Assembly: GCF_900114215.1 (NCBI RefSeq)
Contig: NZ_FOSG01000016.1
Coordinates: 81,980-145,979 of the forward strand
Origin: Streptomyces mangrovi
GTDB lineage: Bacteria > Actinomycetota > Actinomycetes > Streptomycetales > Streptomycetaceae
DNA length: 64,000 nucleotides
Direction of reading: 5' to 3'
A program made the position numbers and the translations under genes. The notes under the pieces are model-generated. The model had not been told where the DNA came from, did no database searches, and saw nothing but the letters and a program-made list of their open reading frames with translations. Positions 63,505-64,000 of this stretch are shown here, in pieces (position 1 is the first letter of the stretch; each line of letters begins with the position of its first letter).

Positions 63505-64000
63505 TCAGCTCTTGGCCGCTGCGGTGCTCTTGACCGCCTTGGCACGCGTCGTCGGTGCGGGCACCGTCTTCGCCGCCGCGGCCGGAGCGGCCTCGGCTCC
63601 GGCCGCTTCCGCACCCGGCTCGCCCTCAGGGACCTCGGTCTTCGGGCCGATGCCGAGCTTCTCCTTGATCTTCTTCTCGATCTCGTCGGCCAGATCGGGG
63701 TTGTCACGCAGAAAGTTGCGGGCGTTCTCCTTGCCCTGCCCCAACTGGTCGCCCTCATAGGTGTACCAGGCACCCGACTTGCGGATGAAGCCGTGCTCCA
63801 CCCCCATGTCGATCAGCCCGCCCTCCCGGCTGATCCCCACCCCGTAGAGGATGTCGAACTCCGCCTGCTTGAACGGCGGCGCCACCTTGTTCTTGACCAC
63901 CTTCACCCGGGTGCGGTTGCCCACCGCGTCCGTGCCGTCCTTGAGCGTCTCGATCCGGCGGATGTCCAGCCGCACCGAGGCGTAGAACTTCAGCGCCCGC
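63505..64000 (-). CDS. recA: Recombinase RecA, C-terminal part (cut by window edge)
   Basis: Only the last ~164 residues are in the window; the start lies beyond 64000. Visible are LKFYASVRLDIRRIETLKDG, RTRVKVVKNKVAPPFKQAEF and DILYGVGISREGGLIDMGVE (RecA core end). The C-terminal domain carries WYTYEGDQLGQGKENARNFL and EIEKKIKEKLGIGP. The tail is Ala/Pro/Lys-rich (AKTVPAPTTRAKAVKSTAAAKS), longer than in E. coli but usual in streptomycetes. Any SOS box is outside the window. It is followed by recX. Confidence 0.95.
   Translation of the reverse strand, partial: RALKFYASVRLDIRRIETLKDGTDAVGNRTRVKVVKNKVAPPFKQAEFDILYGVGISREGGLIDMGVEHGFIRKSGAWYTYEGDQLGQGKENARNFLRDNPDLADEIEKKIKEKLGIGPKTEVPEGEPGAEAAGAEAAPAAAAKTVPAPTTRAKAVKSTAAAKS

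Overview
The window reads as chromosomal core DNA of a Streptomyces or close relative. The evidence is very high G+C with strong GC3 bias, GTG/TTG starts, an HrdB-type principal sigma factor with an Ala/Lys-rich N-terminal extension, a WhiH-like sporulation regulator beside it, B12-dependent NrdJ with NrdR, an actinobacterial LexA with a matching SOS box, and gluABCD. From memory the gene order resembles the Streptomyces coelicolor stretch from parC to recA; I did not check this. Both edges cut genes: parC lacks its first few codons at the left and recA lacks its N-terminal part at the right. I see no rRNA, tRNA, CRISPR array, prophage or intact insertion sequence.

Layout. 1-8.6 kb: topoisomerase IV (parC, parE), a CobW-type metallochaperone GTPase, a sucrase/ferredoxin-like protein, a DUF485 membrane protein and a small zinc-ribbon-like protein. 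8.6-12.6 kb: hrdB, whiH and an NrtR-type Nudix regulator. 12.6-23.5 kb: DUF4192, a RecQ helicase fused to a phosphoribosyltransferase-like tail, hypothetical genes, rnhB, a DUF4173 membrane protein, a histidine phosphatase, a YdbC/DUF4937 protein, an NAD(P)-binding reductase and a TerD-like protein. 23.6-30.8 kb: a DNA-precursor and repair block, nrdJ-nrdR facing lexA, then dinG. 30.8-35.7 kb: a two-gene NIS siderophore unit, a secreted serine protease and panD.

35.8-44.7 kb is the accessory part. It has a frameshifted IS5-type transposase remnant, then (minus strand) a 2,073-codon secreted RHS/YD-repeat protein. Its last 96 codons form an AT-richer, very basic, Trp-rich tip. The tip is followed, with a 4-nt ATGA overlap, by a small acidic ORF that is the obvious candidate immunity gene. 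Next to it is a two-component pair arranged tail to tail with a 114-nt 3' overlap, and the kinase gene carries a perfect 27-bp inverted repeat.

44.8-64 kb returns to core genes: hflX, the (p)ppGpp enzyme rshA, dapF, miaA and miaB (tRNA A37 modification), a class III dioxygenase-like protein, an orphan TAXI-type binding protein convergent with an OmpR-type two-component system, the glutamate ABC transporter gluABCD, a flavin monooxygenase, and recX-recA. Strong GC-rich hairpins mark most operon ends; the longest stems are perfect over 32, 28, 21 and 20 bp.
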